Positions 29,591 through 38,891 of a DNA stretch of 64,000 nt are shown here, in pieces. The notes beneath the pieces were generated by a model. It did not search any database, had not been told where the DNA came from, and was given only the letters and a program-made list of their open reading frames with translations. The translations under genes were made by a program, and so were the position numbers. The stretch is from Candidatus Cloacimonadota bacterium (lineage in GTDB: Bacteria > Cloacimonadota > Cloacimonadia > Cloacimonadales > Cloacimonadaceae): NCBI GenBank assembly GCA_028706475.1, contig JAQWBI010000004.1, positions 1 to 64,000 of the forward strand. Reading direction: 5' to 3'. The number at the start of each line of letters is the position of its first letter. The first letter of the stretch is position 1.

Positions 29591-32500
29591 CTATTTCAAC
29601 AGCAACATTTTGCGCGTGGAGCTGAAGCTCTCGCTTTTCAGACGATAGAAATACAAACCGCTGGCCAGCGCTCTGCCGGTGTTGTCAGTGCCATTCCATG
29701 TCACTTTGTGATTACCCTCGCTCATGTGTCCGTTTACCAAATTGCGTACCAATTGCCCCTTGGTGTTGTAGATATCCAGTCTGAGGTTCTGTGGCTTGCT
29801 TAGGTCAAACGCGATTGTGGTGTGGGGATTAAAAGGATTGGGGTAGTTTTGTGCCAGGTGGTTCGTAGCTGGAGTCTGTACATCATCATCGTTGTCCACA
29901 TATCCCGTGGCAGCAAAAGACCCTTGGCGGTTCAAAGCTCCACGGAAGATTGTCCAAGGTGTGAGGTTGTTTACTTCAGAACGAAGATTGCTCAGCAGGA
30001 CTCCCTGGGAATATCCGGTAATCAAGTTGAAATTGCCATTATTATGGAAGTCCACTAAAGTTCCGGGAGTAGCTCCGATATATGAAGTAAGATAAGGATA
30101 GCCGGGCATCATACTACCGTCGTGATTGAAGATATATATGTTGTTCACGCTACTATGCAGGATGATCTCGTATTGAGTGTCTCCATCCACATCTGCTACC
30201 AATGGCGGACAGTTGAAGATTACTCCTGTATTTACAGGGAATCCGTTGATGTGCTCTCCGTCTTGAGATATCACATATAAAGTGCCCCGATTTGATACGC
30301 AGACAATATCCAAAGAGCCATCCCGGTTGATATCCGCAGTGATATACCCTCCCAGGATTCTGAAGCTGGTCGCGATATTGAATTCGATCCCTTCCGGTCC
30401 TATCAGATAGGTATTGCTGGAGGTGCCCAAAGCAATCTTCCCGTTGTCCAGAATCACCGGACTTCCGTTGATTGCGCTATCAAGATTGAGTGCGTAATCC
30501 GGATTTTGACTGCCATCGGGATTTACGACCACCAGACCGCCATTACCCAGTCCTGCCACAATCTGCATGGGACCTTCAGGACTCAATTTTCCCACTGCCA
30601 AATTCGTCATGACTATACCGTTCAGTATCATGGGAAATCCCGGATAATCGTTTCCTTGATTGTCTAATACATACAGTTTGTTATCCATACCGGTAAATAT
30701 AATCTCATTGCTAGAGTTGCCATCCAGATCGGCAATCACGGGGCTGAAGAGAAGGGTTGTCTGTGTGTCGTAGCTGAAGATCAGATATCCGGTTAAAGAA
30801 ATGGCAAATACTTTACCTCTGCGATCCAGAATCACGATGTCGTCGCCGGCTTCGTCGTCGATCTGACCCATCGCTGCGCTGGAAGTTATATAAATCTCTT
30901 CAGGCGTACTGAAAGAAGAGACCTCTTGCCCATCCCCATCCACCACATGGACGATGCCAAACACGTCAAGATACAAAATTTCATTGTCGCCGTCTCCATC
31001 CTGATCCACCACCATCGGTGCGGAATTGCCGGCGCTGCTTGTCTCATACGGGAATTCTGCATCTATCAAAGTAATCTCATAAGTGATATCATAATGCTTT
31101 ATGCCCGTTGTAAGATGACTGATAGGATCAAAAGATTCCAGAGCCAACCTCAACGTATAGTTTCCAAAACCGCAGTCCTGCGGAAGCTGCAGAGTGAGCG
31201 CCACATCTTCATTTGATTGCTCTCCGGGTTGTAACTCGCTGATTATGATGCATGAATCCATAGGCTCCACTCCCACCGGCATAGCTATGATCCGAAGTGA
31301 TACATCATAGGCGTTTCCCCATCCTTCAGCGTTTGATATCACAGGCTTTACACTGATGATATCACCGGGATTGATGTTTCCGTCCGTATCGCCCAGAGAG
31401 TCATCGATACTGTAGCTTTCCAGACTCAGCATCGGCAAACTGGGATTGGGTAGTTTTACCTCCACAGAGGGATCGCCAAAGAGTATTTGCTCCATGTAGC
31501 ACCAGCGCATCACATCGTTTGTGAGAGCTGCATTCAGGTTTTGTTCTCGGGAGTATGTAAGAGCTTTCCCCAATTCCCGCATATTCATTTGATACAGGCC
31601 AATAAAGAACTGTCGATCGTAATACTGGCTGGCACCATCGATGCCACCGGGCATATACCACCCATAACGAGTATTGCCTACAAAGGCAAACAATGCTCCT
31701 GATGATGTCAGCAAATGTTCGCCAATGCTCTCTCCGTCTCCAGAAGTGCGTTGGTCAAAGGCTGCAGGATAACACCCCTGAGAATACAGAAAGCCATATT
31801 CTGTGTTTTGAAGCAGAGAAACAGAGTTGTTACCTTGTCCCATCAGGAAGGTCTCGTTTGAGTGTCCCATGTGATTCATCACGTTCGCACCATTATTGAT
31901 GCTCTCCACCACATATGCACCGCTGTACGAACCATCCCGTTCATAATGTGTGCTAAAGGCATATTCATCAGGAAGATACTGGGCTACGTCATCTTTGTAA
32001 TCTCCGCCCCAAGTGAGTGGATCGGGATTCAGATTTTCTCCGAAGAAAACGGCGATGTTGTTGCTATAAGTACTGTTGTCTACATAATACGTGATTTTGT
32101 TGAAGATGTTTTGGAATTCAGCCAAAGTCTCTGCAGGAAAGCGGCCGATATGCAATTCCGGGATTAAGTCCGTATCATCCTGCATCTCGCCATAGATTTC
32201 GTTACCATTTGCATTCCAAGTGCCATCAAGATTGCTGTAATACAGATCCGAAGGCATGTGATTGTCCTCTGTAGAGCCCACTCTGCCAAACACTCCGCGT
32301 TCCGGTACCACTTCATCGTCACCGCCCAAGATCACATATTCCAGTTGATTGGAGGTGCCCAGGGAAGTTAGATACGCATCTATTATGAAGTTGCGCACTT
32401 TATCAGCGTTGTCCACACCGTCATAATTCGCATAGATAAACTCCGTGCTATAGATGCCCGTGCTGATGCCTTTGCTTTCGCGCCAACTGATGTATTCTGT

Positions 32501-33193
32501 AAACCAGGGAATGCGGGAAGCACTGGTGATCACGATCATCTGTTTTGCGTCTGCAGGGTCCAGATTGCGGCTTGCATAACGGTTTTGGGCAGCATTGCTG
32601 TAAGTACTGATGGTTTCTGGGTTATGAATCATATCTTGCAGGATTTGAAGCGTCTGTGGGTGCTTTGATGAGAATAGGGATTGCCGCTCTGCTTCCGAAG
32701 GATCAAACGAGCCGTGCAGGTACAGTTCAAAAGAATCGTAGGCAATCAGTTCCCTACTTACGGGATTGTAGCGGATGGGATACACATTGAAGAGCGCAAT
32801 AGCGTAACCGCAATAGTATTGAGTTCCCAGATAGTCAAAATCCTTGTAGGGATAAAAATCGTTGCGTTCATACACTTGTGGATCGGCAGTGGTTTCGGTA
32901 TATATGTTTGTGGAAGATATCGGCTCTTGCTGTTTGGCAAAATCAATGTATATGTCTCTGCCCAGATTGCTGGATTGCCCCCAACTGATTTCCGCTGTGT
33001 CATACTTTTCGCCGTAGGGTAAAAGCACGCGCAATTGATAGTAGTGCAGCATAGGTCTGCCAGGCTCCAGCATCAGAGTGTATTCACTGCTGTACTCATG
33101 CCTGTTTCCCGGATATGTATCCACGCTAACTCTTAGTCCTCCTAGAGTGGCCAGGATGCAGATAAGCGACATAATTAGCATTAACTTGCGCAT
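29591..33193 (-). CDS. Gingipain-like C25 cysteine peptidase with FG-GAP-like repeats and T9SS tail
   Basis: A 1200-residue secreted protein. Signal peptide ~1-18; prodomain-like region to ~210; C25 peptidase ~215-560, with the catalytic pair in NHMGHSNETF (His444) and SQGCYPAAFD (Cys474). Then an immunoglobulin-like part (~570-700) and a propeller-like part (~740-1090) with DQDGDGD, DLDGNSS and DVDGDT calcium-type loops. The end, NYPNPFNPHTTIAFDL to the terminal KMLLLK, is a FlgD-like/type IX sorting domain. It is expected on the cell surface or free outside, degrading protein. GGAAG precedes the ATG. It is the first gene of the long operon ending with mnmE. Confidence 0.92.
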   Translation of the reverse strand: MRKLMLIMSLICILATLGGLRVSVDTYPGNRHEYSSEYTLMLEPGRPMLHYYQLRVLLPYGEKYDTAEISWGQSSNLGRDIYIDFAKQQEPISSTNIYTETTADPQVYERNDFYPYKDFDYLGTQYYCGYAIALFNVYPIRYNPVSRELIAYDSFELYLHGSFDPSEAERQSLFSSKHPQTLQILQDMIHNPETISTYSNAAQNRYASRNLDPADAKQMIVITSASRIPWFTEYISWRESKGISTGIYSTEFIYANYDGVDNADKVRNFIIDAYLTSLGTSNQLEYVILGGDDEVVPERGVFGRVGSTEDNHMPSDLYYSNLDGTWNANGNEIYGEMQDDTDLIPELHIGRFPAETLAEFQNIFNKITYYVDNSTYSNNIAVFFGENLNPDPLTWGGDYKDDVAQYLPDEYAFSTHYERDGSYSGAYVVESINNGANVMNHMGHSNETFLMGQGNNSVSLLQNTEYGFLYSQGCYPAAFDQRTSGDGESIGEHLLTSSGALFAFVGNTRYGWYMPGGIDGASQYYDRQFFIGLYQMNMRELGKALTYSREQNLNAALTNDVMRWCYMEQILFGDPSVEVKLPNPSLPMLSLESYSIDDSLGDTDGNINPGDIISVKPVISNAEGWGNAYDVSLRIIAMPVGVEPMDSCIIISELQPGEQSNEDVALTLQLPQDCGFGNYTLRLALESFDPISHLTTGIKHYDITYEITLIDAEFPYETSSAGNSAPMVVDQDGDGDNEILYLDVFGIVHVVDGDGQEVSSFSTPEEIYITSSAAMGQIDDEAGDDIVILDRRGKVFAISLTGYLIFSYDTQTTLLFSPVIADLDGNSSNEIIFTGMDNKLYVLDNQGNDYPGFPMILNGIVMTNLAVGKLSPEGPMQIVAGLGNGGLVVVNPDGSQNPDYALNLDSAINGSPVILDNGKIALGTSSNTYLIGPEGIEFNIATSFRILGGYITADINRDGSLDIVCVSNRGTLYVISQDGEHINGFPVNTGVIFNCPPLVADVDGDTQYEIILHSSVNNIYIFNHDGSMMPGYPYLTSYIGATPGTLVDFHNNGNFNLITGYSQGVLLSNLRSEVNNLTPWTIFRGALNRQGSFAATGYVDNDDDVQTPATNHLAQNYPNPFNPHTTIAFDLSKPQNLRLDIYNTKGQLVRNLVNGHMSEGNHKVTWNGTDNTGRALASGLYFYRLKSESFSSTRKMLLLK

Positions 33194-33432
33194 GATGTAT
33201 CTTCCTTATTCTCATGATGTCTATAATCAATTTCTTTAGCTATAATACAGAATCAAAAAGCCGCATATACGTCAAGAACAAATTGCAGTCTCCAAGGCGA
33301 GCGTATTTCTAAGGTAGAGCTTTTTATAATTCATCTTTCACAGGTACAAGCGGACGCTGTTCCGCCTATATCCGGCGCTACAGCGAGCGCCGGCACTACA
33401 CCACCCTTCTCCCCCAGAGAATCATCTATTGG
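33194..33432. other. Upstream region of the C25 peptidase operon with two GC-rich hairpins
   Basis: No gene is visible. A CTTGACG box occurs at 33270-33275 and a TATTAT further down, at 22 bases, an unusual spacing. Two perfect stems follow upstream: GCGGA/TCCGC at 33350-33365 and CCGGCGCT/AGCGCCGG at 33372-33393. Confidence 0.45.
33372..33393. repeat. GC-rich perfect hairpin
   Basis: Eight-base arms CCGGCGCT and AGCGCCGG with a six-base loop. A second stem (GCGGA/TCCGC, 33350-33365) lies seven bases away. No T run follows. Confidence 0.5.
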
Positions 33433-33572
33433 TGAACCTGATATTATCGGGTTATCATCGAGTGAGCACAGGATGATAACACCTTGATATCAGCTTCATC
33501 ACTGCATCAAACAAAGGGAAAGAGGAGTCGCTGTAGCAATATGGAAAATGCCACCCCAAGCTTGACATGACC
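33433..33572. repeat. Dispersed palindromic repeat with tail, copy R4
   Basis: Palindrome 33433-33498, nearly identical to R2, then a tail with ACAAAGGGAAAGAGGAG, GTCGCTGT and CTTGACATGAC. It lacks about 23 bases of the tail present in R2 and R6. On the minus strand it begins right after the stop codon of the DMT transporter gene. Confidence 0.85.
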
Positions 33573-34493
33573 TCAGTTGCGCTCAAGTATGTCTCCCTTC
33601 AGATAACGCTGTTTCAAACGCTTAAGGTCATTATATTGTGAAAGTACCAATCCCAGCAAAGTGAGGGCCAGCCCCACTATAGTGCGAATCCCGATGGGAT
33701 CTCCCAGAATGAAAAACGCCAGCACAACCGTAAAGACGGGGATCAGGTTTGTAAAGATATTGGATTTTGCTACACCCAAGCTGCGGATTACGTCTGTGTA
33801 CAGCACAAAGGCTCCTATGGTAGCAAACAGCGACATTGCGACGATAGTTGTCAAACCTCTGAGGGAATGACTGACCATAAAGAAATGATTGCCATCAAAG
33901 ATCAGGAACATGGGCAAGAAATACAGAGCTCCGAAAAAAGACTGATATGCCACAATAGTCAGTGTGCTGTATTTCAAAGTAAGCGGGCGCACTGTGAGGC
34001 TATAGCCCACCGCACCAAAGATTGCCAGTCCCAAAAACTTGACTCCCTTTAGAGTAGCAGACAAGTCTCCGCTGCCATAGCTCATAATCCCTACACCCAA
34101 GCAGGAAACTATCACTCCCATAATTACGTAGATGCTTAGCTTTTCTTTCAAGATGAGCCAGGCACCGATAGCTGCGAAAATGGGGATCGTGGCAATGATG
34201 ATACTGCCCATCGAGCTTGAAACGAACTGCATGCCATTTGCCTCTCCATTGAAGTACAGAAAAGGCTCAAAGAATGCCACTATCATCATGCGCCATAGGT
34301 CTTTAGCCTGCATCTTTTGCCAATGCCGACTAATGACCATCAGTCCAAAGAGCAGGACTGAGGCCAGAAATAAGCGTAGAAACACAATTTCATAAGGACG
34401 GTAGGTTTCGAAAGCGATTTTGTACCATACAAAAGTGATAGCCCAGAAGAACATCGCTCCAATGGCGCGCAGATATGTAATCCAGAGTTTCAT
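33573..34493 (-). CDS. DMT-superfamily (EamA) transporter
   Basis: A 306-residue inner-membrane protein with ten hydrophobic segments in two EamA repeats (~8-140 and ~155-290). Typical stretches are MFFWAITFVWYKIAF, NGEANGMQFVSSSMGSII and FTNLIPVFTVVLAFFILGDP. EamA proteins export or take up small metabolites; the substrate cannot be read from sequence. The start ATG overlaps the preceding stop by one base (TAATG), so translation is coupled. It is the last gene of the 44.7-33.6 kb operon. Confidence 0.9.
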   Translation of the reverse strand: MKLWITYLRAIGAMFFWAITFVWYKIAFETYRPYEIVFLRLFLASVLLFGLMVISRHWQKMQAKDLWRMMIVAFFEPFLYFNGEANGMQFVSSSMGSIIIATIPIFAAIGAWLILKEKLSIYVIMGVIVSCLGVGIMSYGSGDLSATLKGVKFLGLAIFGAVGYSLTVRPLTLKYSTLTIVAYQSFFGALYFLPMFLIFDGNHFFMVSHSLRGLTTIVAMSLFATIGAFVLYTDVIRSLGVAKSNIFTNLIPVFTVVLAFFILGDPIGIRTIVGLALTLLGLVLSQYNDLKRLKQRYLKGDILERN

Positions 34494-35092
34494 TAGCTAA
34501 ATTCTATCACTTCCCCACCGGGAATGTGCTTCAAAGCGCCGTCATCATTAATGTCCCGGCATACACCTGCTTCAATCTCGCCACTGTCTGTGTAGCCACG
34601 TATCTCCCAGAATCCGGGTATATAATGATCCATTAGTTCAATTCTAATGATGCTTTTGGCAGATTTGTAGCCCCAAAGATAGGGGATAAAAGCACGGATT
34701 GGTCCGCCATAATTCTCGTCCAAGAGCTCTCCGTCGAATGCCCAGGCAACCAGTGAGCGTTCCTTTTGCCCTATTGCCAGAGGAATCGAGGTGTCATACA
34801 CATCTCCCACCGACCAAAAGCGCAGATAGCGGCACCCGGAAAGTATTTTTGCGTGATCCAGCAGGTTTGCGATCCTCACTCCCGTCCAGGCACCATACAC
34901 AGACCAGCGGGTAACGCTGGTGAGCCGGGCATTAACTGTTTCTACCTGAAACTCCTGCAAATCCTGCCAGCTAAGCTTGACGGGATTCTCGCAAAGTCCG
35001 CAAATCTCCAGCTTCCAGTTTTCCCTATCCAAAGCCCCGGGATGCCCTTCAGCCCAGAAAACGGGGGTATTTATCTTAGCAAGTTTATGCAT
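34493..35092 (-). CDS. Sulfite-oxidase-fold molybdopterin domain protein with altered ligand residue
   Basis: A 199-residue protein covering only the oxidoreductase molybdopterin-binding fold. Conserved parts are WKLEICGLCENPVKLSWQDL, TRWSVYGAWTGVRIANLL, ENYGGPIRAFIPYLWGYKSA and IELMDHYIPGFWE. In this family a cysteine just before V-T-x-W-S binds molybdenum; here Ser59 (AGC) is at that place (LTSVTRWS). No signal peptide is visible, unlike MsrP/YedY. It could be an inactive homologue or use another ligand. GGGAG precedes the ATG. It overlaps nnr by eight bases. Confidence 0.8.
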   Translation of the reverse strand: MHKLAKINTPVFWAEGHPGALDRENWKLEICGLCENPVKLSWQDLQEFQVETVNARLTSVTRWSVYGAWTGVRIANLLDHAKILSGCRYLRFWSVGDVYDTSIPLAIGQKERSLVAWAFDGELLDENYGGPIRAFIPYLWGYKSAKSIIRIELMDHYIPGFWEIRGYTDSGEIEAGVCRDINDDGALKHIPGGEVIEFS

Positions 35093-36593
35093 CTTTATCT
35101 CCCAAATGTTCGATGATATCTCCGGGTAACACGGAATATGAATGCTGCTTCCGGCACAATCTTTCTGCGGTGCTACCCATCAGCAGGGCAGCCGAGCAAA
35201 CAGCTTGATATAGGGGCAGATTTTGGGCAGCAAATGACGCTATGATGCCTGCCAGAAGGTCTCCGCTGCCCCCGGTGGCCAAAGCGTCGTTCCCGGCACG
35301 GATCACCAGAGTTTTATCCCCGTCTGCATACAGGCTGCTATGCCCCTTCAACAGGATTGCACAGCCCCATGCCGCCTGAGCTTCGTTCAAGCGGGCGATG
35401 AGATCTGCATCCAAATCCTGTAGAGATATCCCCGCCAATCGGCAAAACTCCGCCTTGTGCGGCGTTAGCACAAAGTTACCTAGTTTCAGGAGTGGAATCA
35501 AGTCCCGGTTTTGCGCCAGTAACGTGATGGCGTCGGCATCTATCACACAAGGACATTCGGCATATTTCAGAATGATGCTTAGCAGGTGCAAGGCATATTC
35601 GTCCAAGCCCATTCCGGAGCCGATGCAAATGGCGTCGGCACGCTTGAGAAGCTCTTTCAGCTCCTTTTGGCAAGGCATATTCTTACTGGTTTCGGGAATG
35701 GCAAAATTCATCACCTCATCGCATGCTGCGGTGTAGAACGAAATTACTTCTTTGCGGGAGCAGATATGCACCAATCCTGCTCCACTACGTAAAGCGGATC
35801 TTGCAGATAGACGGACGCTACCCACATAACCCGGGCTTCCGCCAAAGATGTACACTCTGCCAAAATCCCCCTTATGTGCATTAGCAGGACGTTCAGGCAG
35901 GATGCACTCATTGTATATGTATGCAGCGGTGTCTTCCTTGTAGATTTCGGGAATACCGATGGGTATGCGTAAGAGCTTTCCACAGCGGAGGCAGCCATTT
36001 TGCAGGATATGGCCATACTTCAGCTCTTCGATGGCAAGCGTAAGGTCTGCTTTCATGCACTCCCCATTGCCATTATCTGCGTCCAATCCGGATGGAATAT
36101 CTATGGCTACCACCACTTCCGCCATGCTGGAGAATGCGGTAAAAGCATTATGTATCAGAGGCGGCAAATCCCCTTTGAAACCGATACCAAAGACTGCATC
36201 AATCAGAACAGGGATCACTCCGATAGCTTCAAGCACCGATCCCCGCAAGTCTCGTTGAGAGTTGATATCAAAGATAGGAATATCCAGCTTTTCGCATAGT
36301 AAACGGTTGTTTCTGCTTTCTTCGCTCATCTTACCTGTCCCCAGACTGAATATCAGAATTTCGGGACAAAAGGCAAAAAGATGCCGGGCAATTACATAGC
36401 CATCGCCGCCATTGTTGCCTGTTCCGCAAAGCACTACCACGCCATCCTGTACCTGATCAGGATACTCCCTCATAATATGATCGGCGCAGCGAGCTCCCGC
36501 AACCTCCATCAATACATGGGATGGAATGCCAAATTCGTCAATGGTTTTTCTGTCGATAGCTTGCATTTCTGTGCGGGAAAGAATCCGTTCCAT
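35085..36593 (-). CDS. nnr: Bifunctional NAD(P)H-hydrate epimerase/dehydratase
   Basis: Repairs hydrated NAD(P)H. The N-terminal epimerase (YjeF_N) domain has VLCGTGNNGGDGYVIARH and IDAVFGIGFKG; the C-terminal ADP/ATP-dependent dehydratase (ribokinase-like) has GGSPGYVGSVRLSARSALR, LTPHKAEFCRLAG and GNDALATGGSGDLLAGII with the catalytic aspartate. The start at ATG 36593 is properly spaced from AGGAGG; the GTG six bases earlier is too close. It has 502 residues, two bases after the histidine kinase stop. Confidence 0.95.
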   Translation of the reverse strand: MERILSRTEMQAIDRKTIDEFGIPSHVLMEVAGARCADHIMREYPDQVQDGVVVLCGTGNNGGDGYVIARHLFAFCPEILIFSLGTGKMSEESRNNRLLCEKLDIPIFDINSQRDLRGSVLEAIGVIPVLIDAVFGIGFKGDLPPLIHNAFTAFSSMAEVVVAIDIPSGLDADNGNGECMKADLTLAIEELKYGHILQNGCLRCGKLLRIPIGIPEIYKEDTAAYIYNECILPERPANAHKGDFGRVYIFGGSPGYVGSVRLSARSALRSGAGLVHICSRKEVISFYTAACDEVMNFAIPETSKNMPCQKELKELLKRADAICIGSGMGLDEYALHLLSIILKYAECPCVIDADAITLLAQNRDLIPLLKLGNFVLTPHKAEFCRLAGISLQDLDADLIARLNEAQAAWGCAILLKGHSSLYADGDKTLVIRAGNDALATGGSGDLLAGIIASFAAQNLPLYQAVCSAALLMGSTAERLCRKQHSYSVLPGDIIEHLGDKDA

Positions 36594-36595
36594 AC

Positions 36596-38149
36596 TCACC
36601 TCCTGAAGTGATCGGCATTAAAGAGTTTAATCTCGATGGTGGTACCTTCGTTGATCGCACTTTCCACCACGCGGATCCTACCTTGATGGTATTCTTCTAT
36701 GATGCGCTTTGCCAGGCTGAGCCCCAGCCCCCAACCTCTGGTTTTGCTGGTCACTCCAGGATCAAAGACCTTTTTCCATTCTCTGCGGGGAATGCCTTTG
36801 CCTTCATCGCGGATTTGGATATACACATAGGGATCCTTCTGGGTGGCAGTCAGGATGATATTGCCGCCCTTACCGGACATCGCATCCACACAGTTTTTGA
36901 TCAGGTTTTCCAAAGTCCATTTGATCAATTCCTCATCCATCATCACATTTATTTGCTCGATTTTACTGATCAGATGGATATCGATACGAGAACCCAAGTG
37001 CGGCATACGATGACGAAAATACTCCACCACATCAAAGAGAACCTGATGTAGATTGTGAGGCTCCAACTTTGTGATGCTGCCCACTTTACCGAAGCGGGAG
37101 GCGATGTTGCGTAAATGCTCCAGATCTCCCCGCATGAAGTTCAATATCTGTGGCATATCCGGTCGTTCTACTCCTTCCGTGGGACTCTCTGCCATATAGT
37201 CTATCCAGCCCATCAGCGATGTAATGGGAGTTCCGAATTGATGGGCGGTTTCTTTGGCCAGACTTACCCACAGAGTGTCTTTCTCGCTGCGTTTCAATAA
37301 TAGAAAGCCATAACTGCCAAAGAAAACTACCATCAGCGCCAAAAAGAGTTCCAGGATGATGATGTAGCGGATATAAGACAGAGATTGGGGATTGCTGAAG
37401 TAGATGTAGCCCATGGAATCTTGTTCGTTCAGCAGCGGGATCTCGGTCATGGATGATTGCCGGGAGAGCAGATCAAACTGATCAGCGATCGGCAATTGGT
37501 GAAAGCGGGCTGTTTCATCTACATTTACATTGCGCCAAAAGAGCGGTTCGCGGTTACGATCGGTTACTATGATCTCGTAATCTATGTTCTTTATAAACTG
37601 CTCAAAGGATATTGGCTTACTGTAAAAAGCATATCCGGTAAGAGTCCCCTCGTCGATCAACGGAGTTTGCACCATTTTGGATATATGCTCTTCCAATCTG
37701 GCCTTTGATGCTTCGGACAACTCTTCGTAAAGACTGTCTGGGCTAACTCCTACATTCTTCCATACCAAGGGCAAAAAATCATCATCCGTCACAATGATAG
37801 GGATCGGATTCTCCTGCATAAACTCGGTGGATATATAATCCCATAGCTGCTGTTGAAAATCTCGTTGTGCAGTGAATTGAAGGTATTTGGAGCTTACTTC
37901 GGTAAGCAATTGGGCATACTTCTCTGCCACTCTCAGATAGCCATCGGTATAGGCAATGTAGCGGGCAAATATGCGGGGAACGTACTCTTGCTCTGTTTTT
38001 GCTTTCTGGATGAGCACTTGAGTGTATATCGCAAAGAATACAAAGATGAATAGCGAGCCAAGTACTATGTATACTCTGAGATGATGAAAACGGTTACTTG
38101 GTTTTGGCCGATTCCCAGTGGGAATCGAGTTCCTCAAGGCTTGCTTCAT
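36596..38149 (-). CDS. Membrane sensor histidine kinase with duplicated sensor segment
   Basis: A 517-residue two-helix sensor. Membrane helices at ~26-46 and ~262-286 flank a ~215-residue extracytoplasmic part in which a PAS-like unit is repeated: IIVTDDDFLPLVWKNVGV ... GYAFYSKPIS and IIVTDRNREPLFWRNVNV ... GYIYFSNPQS. The kinase core has phospho-acceptor His303 in AKETAHQFGTPITSLMGW, NLIKNCVDAM (N box), DEGKGIP and GWGLGLSLAKRI. No response regulator is adjacent. ATG at 38149 has GAGGA upstream and lies 56 bases inside mazG; an ATG at 38182 is also open. The signal is unknown. Confidence 0.88.
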   Translation of the reverse strand: MKQALRNSIPTGNRPKPSNRFHHLRVYIVLGSLFIFVFFAIYTQVLIQKAKTEQEYVPRIFARYIAYTDGYLRVAEKYAQLLTEVSSKYLQFTAQRDFQQQLWDYISTEFMQENPIPIIVTDDDFLPLVWKNVGVSPDSLYEELSEASKARLEEHISKMVQTPLIDEGTLTGYAFYSKPISFEQFIKNIDYEIIVTDRNREPLFWRNVNVDETARFHQLPIADQFDLLSRQSSMTEIPLLNEQDSMGYIYFSNPQSLSYIRYIIILELFLALMVVFFGSYGFLLLKRSEKDTLWVSLAKETAHQFGTPITSLMGWIDYMAESPTEGVERPDMPQILNFMRGDLEHLRNIASRFGKVGSITKLEPHNLHQVLFDVVEYFRHRMPHLGSRIDIHLISKIEQINVMMDEELIKWTLENLIKNCVDAMSGKGGNIILTATQKDPYVYIQIRDEGKGIPRREWKKVFDPGVTSKTRGWGLGLSLAKRIIEEYHQGRIRVVESAINEGTTIEIKLFNADHFRR

Positions 38150-38855
38150 GGATTTCGTCCTCGTTGTATTGGCTTTCCACATAGCGGAATCGACGGTAAA
38201 ACTTGCGGTTGGTAGCTTTTAAAGCAGCTTCCGCGTCTATGTTCAGCTTTCGAGCCAGATTAACGATGCTGAACAGATAGTCTCCCAATTCCTCACTAAT
38301 GGCATCCTGGTCGTTCTGAGCCAGTGCTTCCAGCAATTCCTCATGCTCTTCCTCTATCTTTTCCAAGACCGGCTTCATGTCCTGCCAATCGAAGCCCACC
38401 GAGGCAGCCTTCTCCTGGATCCGTTGAGCATGGATCAAAGCAGGCAGTGCGCGCGGAATACCGTCCAACACGCTTTCCCGCTCCTTCTTCTCCTGTTTCT
38501 TGATGCGTTCCCAATTCATCTTCACACTTTCAGCATCATCCACCTGAACATCAGCAAACACATGGGGGTGACGGTGTACAAGCTTGTTGCAGATCGCCTC
38601 CAATACATCCGTCATCTCAAAGATTCCTTCTTCGGAAGAGATCTGAGCTTGAAACACAATGTGTAGCATGAGATCACCCAGTTCTTCCCGCAAGGCACCA
38701 TAATCCTTGTCTTCGATGGCCTCAACCACTTCGTAAAGTTCTTCTATGAAGTTTGGAACCAGAGATTCATGAGTCTGCTTTATATCCCAGGGACAACCAT
38801 TATCCTTGTCCCTTAACGCTGCAACGATGTCCACCAAGGCTTGAAACTTAGTCAT
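38094..38855 (-). CDS. mazG: Nucleoside triphosphate pyrophosphohydrolase MazG
   Basis: Hydrolyses NTPs to NMP and pyrophosphate, acting as a housecleaning enzyme and lowering ppGpp response in E. coli. The 253 residues have two MazG helical units with the ExxE...D metal motifs: CPWDIKQTHESL, EELYEVVEAIEDKD, REELGDLMLHIVFQAQ, and KIEEEHEELLEAL with SEELGDYLFSIVNLAR. AAAGGAG precedes the ATG. The gene's 3' end overlaps the downstream kinase start. Confidence 0.95.
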   Translation of the reverse strand: MTKFQALVDIVAALRDKDNGCPWDIKQTHESLVPNFIEELYEVVEAIEDKDYGALREELGDLMLHIVFQAQISSEEGIFEMTDVLEAICNKLVHRHPHVFADVQVDDAESVKMNWERIKKQEKKERESVLDGIPRALPALIHAQRIQEKAASVGFDWQDMKPVLEKIEEEHEELLEALAQNDQDAISEELGDYLFSIVNLARKLNIDAEAALKATNRKFYRRFRYVESQYNEDEIHEASLEELDSHWESAKTK

Positions 38856-38891
38856 GCCATTTGCTCCTTTGAGCTGAGATACCAGAGAGTA

